Shown here piece after piece: positions 6,074 to 7,632 of a stretch of DNA of 7,632 nucleotides. How positions within the stretch are numbered: position 1 is the stretch's first letter; every line of letters begins with the position of its first letter. The position numbers were made by a program, and so were the translations under genes. Source of the DNA: Bacteroidaceae bacterium (GTDB lineage: Bacteria > Bacteroidota > Bacteroidia > Bacteroidales > Bacteroidaceae); assembly GCA_017628775.1 (NCBI GenBank), contig JAGBYN010000048.1:1-7632 (forward strand), read 5' to 3'. The notes under the pieces are model-generated. The model was given only the letters and a program-made list of their open reading frames with translations. It ran no database searches and had not been told where the DNA came from.

Positions 6074-6967
6074 TTAACACAGTGCCACAGCAATACTATA
6101 ATACTTCGTGAGCACACTATCGCCACGCGATGAAAGCACAACGGGGCAATCAGTGCCTTGCAACACACCTGCTATTTCAGCTTGTGCAAAGAAAGGCATC
6201 GTTTTATAAAAGGCATTAGCGCCTTCAATATCTGGGAAGAGTAAAGCGTCGGCCTTTCCTTCAAGCGTACTCTTGATGCCTTTTATTTCAAGCGCTTCCT
6301 GATCAATGGCACAACGAAGGTCGAGCGGACCATCCAGAAGAATATTTCCCCATTCGCCTGCCTGCGCCCGTTCTATAAGTGGCGCATAGGTCATGGTATG
6401 CGGGAATTTTTCGCTTGCAAATTCAGTGCAGTGCAACATCGCAATGCGTGGTTGCTGGATTTGCAATTTGCGGCACATCTCAGATAAGTAAGTTATTTGT
6501 GCTGCGCGTTGTACTTCGGTGGGATAAGGCAACACGGCAGCATCGCTCATCAATAAGAAGCGCTTAAGAAGCGGTACTTCAATAACCGCCACGTGCGACA
6601 TCACACGTCCTTGCTTCAAAATACCTTCTTCTTTATTGAGTACAGCACGCAAAAGTACGTCAGTATTAATTAATGCCTTCATCATGGCATTGGCGCGTCC
6701 GTTGCGCACAGCAAGCACAGATAAGCGTGCAGCTTCGGCAGCACTATCGGCATGCTCAAATTCTATTTTATCCTTATAGTTTTCCCAATCGGCAGGAAGT
6801 GGCATTTTTTCACGATCGCCTACAAGAAGCAGATGAACCCATCCTTCGCGCAAAGCCCGAAAAACAGCTTCCATCGTATGTTCGTCATGAGGATACACCA
6901 CCACCAAGCGCTTAGTGGTGCGTTGTGAAGAAAGATGATCAATAAGTTCTTGAAAAGAAGTTATCAT
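6074..6967 (-). CDS. ptb: Phosphate butyryltransferase (acyl-CoA plus phosphate to acyl phosphate plus CoA)
   Basis: Cytoplasmic enzyme of the phosphotransacetylase family making butyryl phosphate, or a related acyl phosphate, for the kinase encoded next to it. It is 297 residues, typical for Ptb. Visible family blocks are MKALINTDVLLRAVLNKEEGI (96-116), SHVAVIEVP then LLMSDAAV (124-145), ILLDGPLDLRCAID (209-222), KADALLFPDIEGANAFYK (238-255) and PVVLSSRGDS with KYYSIAVA near the C-terminus (275-295). The start at 6967 is the first ATG in frame and gives the expected N-terminus. It is first in a two-gene operon with buk. A TAnnTTTG promoter box sits about 35-40 nt upstream, and upstream of that lies the putative origin, so this gene borders the unwinding region. 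Confidence 0.94.
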   Translation of the reverse strand: MITSFQELIDHLSSQRTTKRLVVVYPHDEHTMEAVFRALREGWVHLLLVGDREKMPLPADWENYKDKIEFEHADSAAEAARLSVLAVRNGRANAMMKALINTDVLLRAVLNKEEGILKQGRVMSHVAVIEVPLLKRFLLMSDAAVLPYPTEVQRAAQITYLSEMCRKLQIQQPRIAMLHCTEFASEKFPHTMTYAPLIERAQAGEWGNILLDGPLDLRCAIDQEALEIKGIKSTLEGKADALLFPDIEGANAFYKTMPFFAQAEIAGVLQGTDCPVVLSSRGDSVLTKYYSIAVALC

Positions 6968-7000
6968 AATATCTGTTAGCGAATTTAATATATTTTAAAG

Positions 7001-7008
7001 CAAAAGTA
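7001..7008 (-). promoter_or_regulatory. Promoter -7 box for ptb-buk
   Basis: TACTTTTG (7008-7001, minus strand) is a perfect TAnnTTTG match. It predicts a short leader of about 30 nt before the ptb ATG at 6967. No good TTTG is seen at the expected upstream distance; a TTG occurs closer than usual (7023-7021). Confidence 0.45.
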
Positions 7009-7111
7009 CTAATTAATTTTCAACCACACTATCCCATATAGCGCAAAGACTTTTAATTTTTTCTATTTTCTAATTATTTATGGGTTATTATTGATGTTTA
7101 ATTAGTTAGAA

Positions 7112-7133
7112 AAATAAGATGAATAATAATGGC
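7112..7133. other. DnaA-trio-like unwinding element
   Basis: Immediately left of the abutting boxes at 7134-7151 is GGC (7131-7133), preceded by the triplets AAA TAA GAT GAA TAA TAA (7112-7129). The DnaA-trio consensus on this strand is (T/A)A(G/A). Four of six triplets fit fully and all six have the central A. Box-box, GC patch, trios, then AT-rich DNA is the order of the basal unwinding system known from Bacillus subtilis oriC. Such triplets are easy to find in AT-rich DNA, so this is tentative. Confidence 0.45.
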
Positions 7134-7271
7134 TGTGGATATGGTGGATAATGGTTTTTATTAGCTTTTTAACAATTGATTTATTGAATGTTACGGAAAC
7201 TCAAAAAATGTTGATAAATGGCGCAAAAACCTGTGGAATATGTCAAAAAACAGTGGAGGATAAGTGGATAA
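7134..7271 (-). other. Left DnaA-box array (minus-strand orientation)
   Basis: Boxes read on the minus strand: 7134-7142 (ATATCCACA) and 7143-7151 (TTATCCACC) abut exactly. 7232-7240 (TATTCCACA) and 7263-7271 (TTATCCACT) lie further right, with a weaker copy at 7252-7260. All point towards ptb. The four better ones match TTWTNCACA at eight of nine positions. Confidence 0.7.
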
Positions 7272-7304
7272 TGAAATTCTCACGAGCGAGGTCTGAATGA
7301 AAAC

Positions 7305-7371
7305 TTATACACACACCTTTTCACAGGTGTTTCCACGTGTTTTCCACGACTTTTCCACCGAGTTATACACA
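7305..7371 (+). other. Right DnaA-box array: six direct boxes at 11-12-bp pitch
   Basis: Six plus-strand boxes start at 7305, 7317, 7329, 7340, 7351 and 7363, spaced 12, 12, 11, 11 and 12 bp. The outer two are perfect (TTATACACA at 7305-7313 and 7363-7371). The four between are CTTTTCACA, GTTTCCACG, TTTTCCACG and TTTTCCACC, matching at 7-8 of nine positions. The last box is followed at once by GAGGGG (7372-7377) and then AT-rich DNA. Confidence 0.75.
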
Positions 7372-7377
7372 GAGGGG

Positions 7378-7632
7378 ATTTGTAGATTTTTTGAATTAAT
7401 AGATGCCTTAGATTTTAGTAGATACTATTAAACGCCCTTTTAATAATTATTACTGTCCGCTAAACATACGTAAGTGTCTATTTTTACTCGATTTTAAGTA
7501 AGACAAGCCTCCATGAAAAGAGGTCGATCGGGTGTTTGCTAAAGAAACCATACTATGAAGGACAATCTAACCTTGATATATGCTCATACTTGGCCACTTT
7601 AAGCTTAATTCTGTCATTTTATCCCATTAATG
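7378..7632. other. Right-hand gene-free stretch
   Basis: No credible gene, tRNA or terminator is seen in this edge region. It begins AT-rich, with a TAGTA/TACTA palindrome at 7416-7427 and a perfect 12-bp palindrome at 7441-7452, both possibly part of the origin. From about 7500 the composition becomes ordinary. The window ends in an ATG (7630-7632) that could open a gene beyond the edge, but nothing supports it. Confidence 0.5.

Larger units (their letters stand above)
7009..7452. other. Putative chromosomal replication origin (oriC)
   Basis: A gene-free stretch with at least nine 9-mers matching the DnaA-box consensus TTWTNCACA at 7-9 of 9 positions, concentrated in 7134-7371 and flanked by very AT-rich DNA on both sides (7009-7130 and 7381-7452). 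The boxes form two arrays facing outwards from about 7288. The AT-rich flanks are candidate unwinding regions. All genes in the window point away from this region, as expected for genes left of an origin. No dnaA gene is in view, so this is either an origin separate from dnaA or one whose dnaA lies beyond the right edge. A DnaA-titrating or regulatory cluster, or an integrated plasmid origin, remains possible. Confidence 0.72.

Noticed and set aside
7450..7551. 33-codon minus-strand ORF in the right-hand gene-free stretch
   Set aside because: No recognisable motif, signal peptide, repeat or start context; its length is within chance expectation and it overlaps a palindrome.
7378..7632. Possible start of a dnaA gene or other plus-strand gene, given the ATG at the very end
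   Set aside because: Only three bases of any such frame are visible and no promoter box stands out, so nothing can be claimed.

Overview
This 7.6-kb window looks like the chromosome of a member of the Bacteroidota, most likely order Bacteroidales (Prevotella-like). The evidence is AT-rich start regions without Shine-Dalgarno sequences, TAnnTTTG-type -7 promoter boxes, a lipoprotein with an acidic stretch after its lipidated cysteine, and a TonB-dependent receptor paired with a beta-propeller surface lipoprotein. All five recognisable genes lie on the minus strand.

Left to right:
- 1-903: first 301 codons of pyruvate formate-lyase (pflB), which continues beyond the left edge. It has a recognisable promoter and a leader of about 110 nt.
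- 1128-1219: a nested inverted repeat containing the terminator of the next unit.
- 1226-4862: a vitamin B12 uptake unit. In transcription order it is a cobalamin riboswitch (4862-4690), a BtuB-type TonB-dependent outer-membrane receptor (4545-2572), and a BtuG-type seven-bladed propeller lipoprotein (2296-1226). The 275-bp gap between the two genes is full of short repeats. One 21-bp repeat is also an in-frame heptapeptide repeat inside a 56-codon ORF that overlaps the start of btuG.
- 4889-4927: terminator of the buk unit, overlapping the likely riboswitch promoter.
- 4982-6967: ptb-buk, phosphate butyryltransferase and butyrate kinase, 30 nt apart. They make ATP from butyryl-CoA or a related short or branched acyl-CoA.
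- 6968-7632: non-coding and the most unusual part. It holds a dense cluster of DnaA-box-like 9-mers in two outward-facing arrays, each followed by AT-rich DNA. One array has six direct boxes repeating every 11-12 bp. The other ends in two abutting boxes, a GC patch and DnaA-trio-like triplets. I interpret it as a chromosomal replication origin (oriC). Every gene in the window runs away from it, as expected for leading-strand genes.

Functionally the genes are fermentative energy metabolism (pyruvate to acetyl-CoA plus formate; acyl-CoA to acid plus ATP) and B12 capture, beside a probable origin. I see no CRISPR array, tRNA, rRNA or intact insertion sequence.
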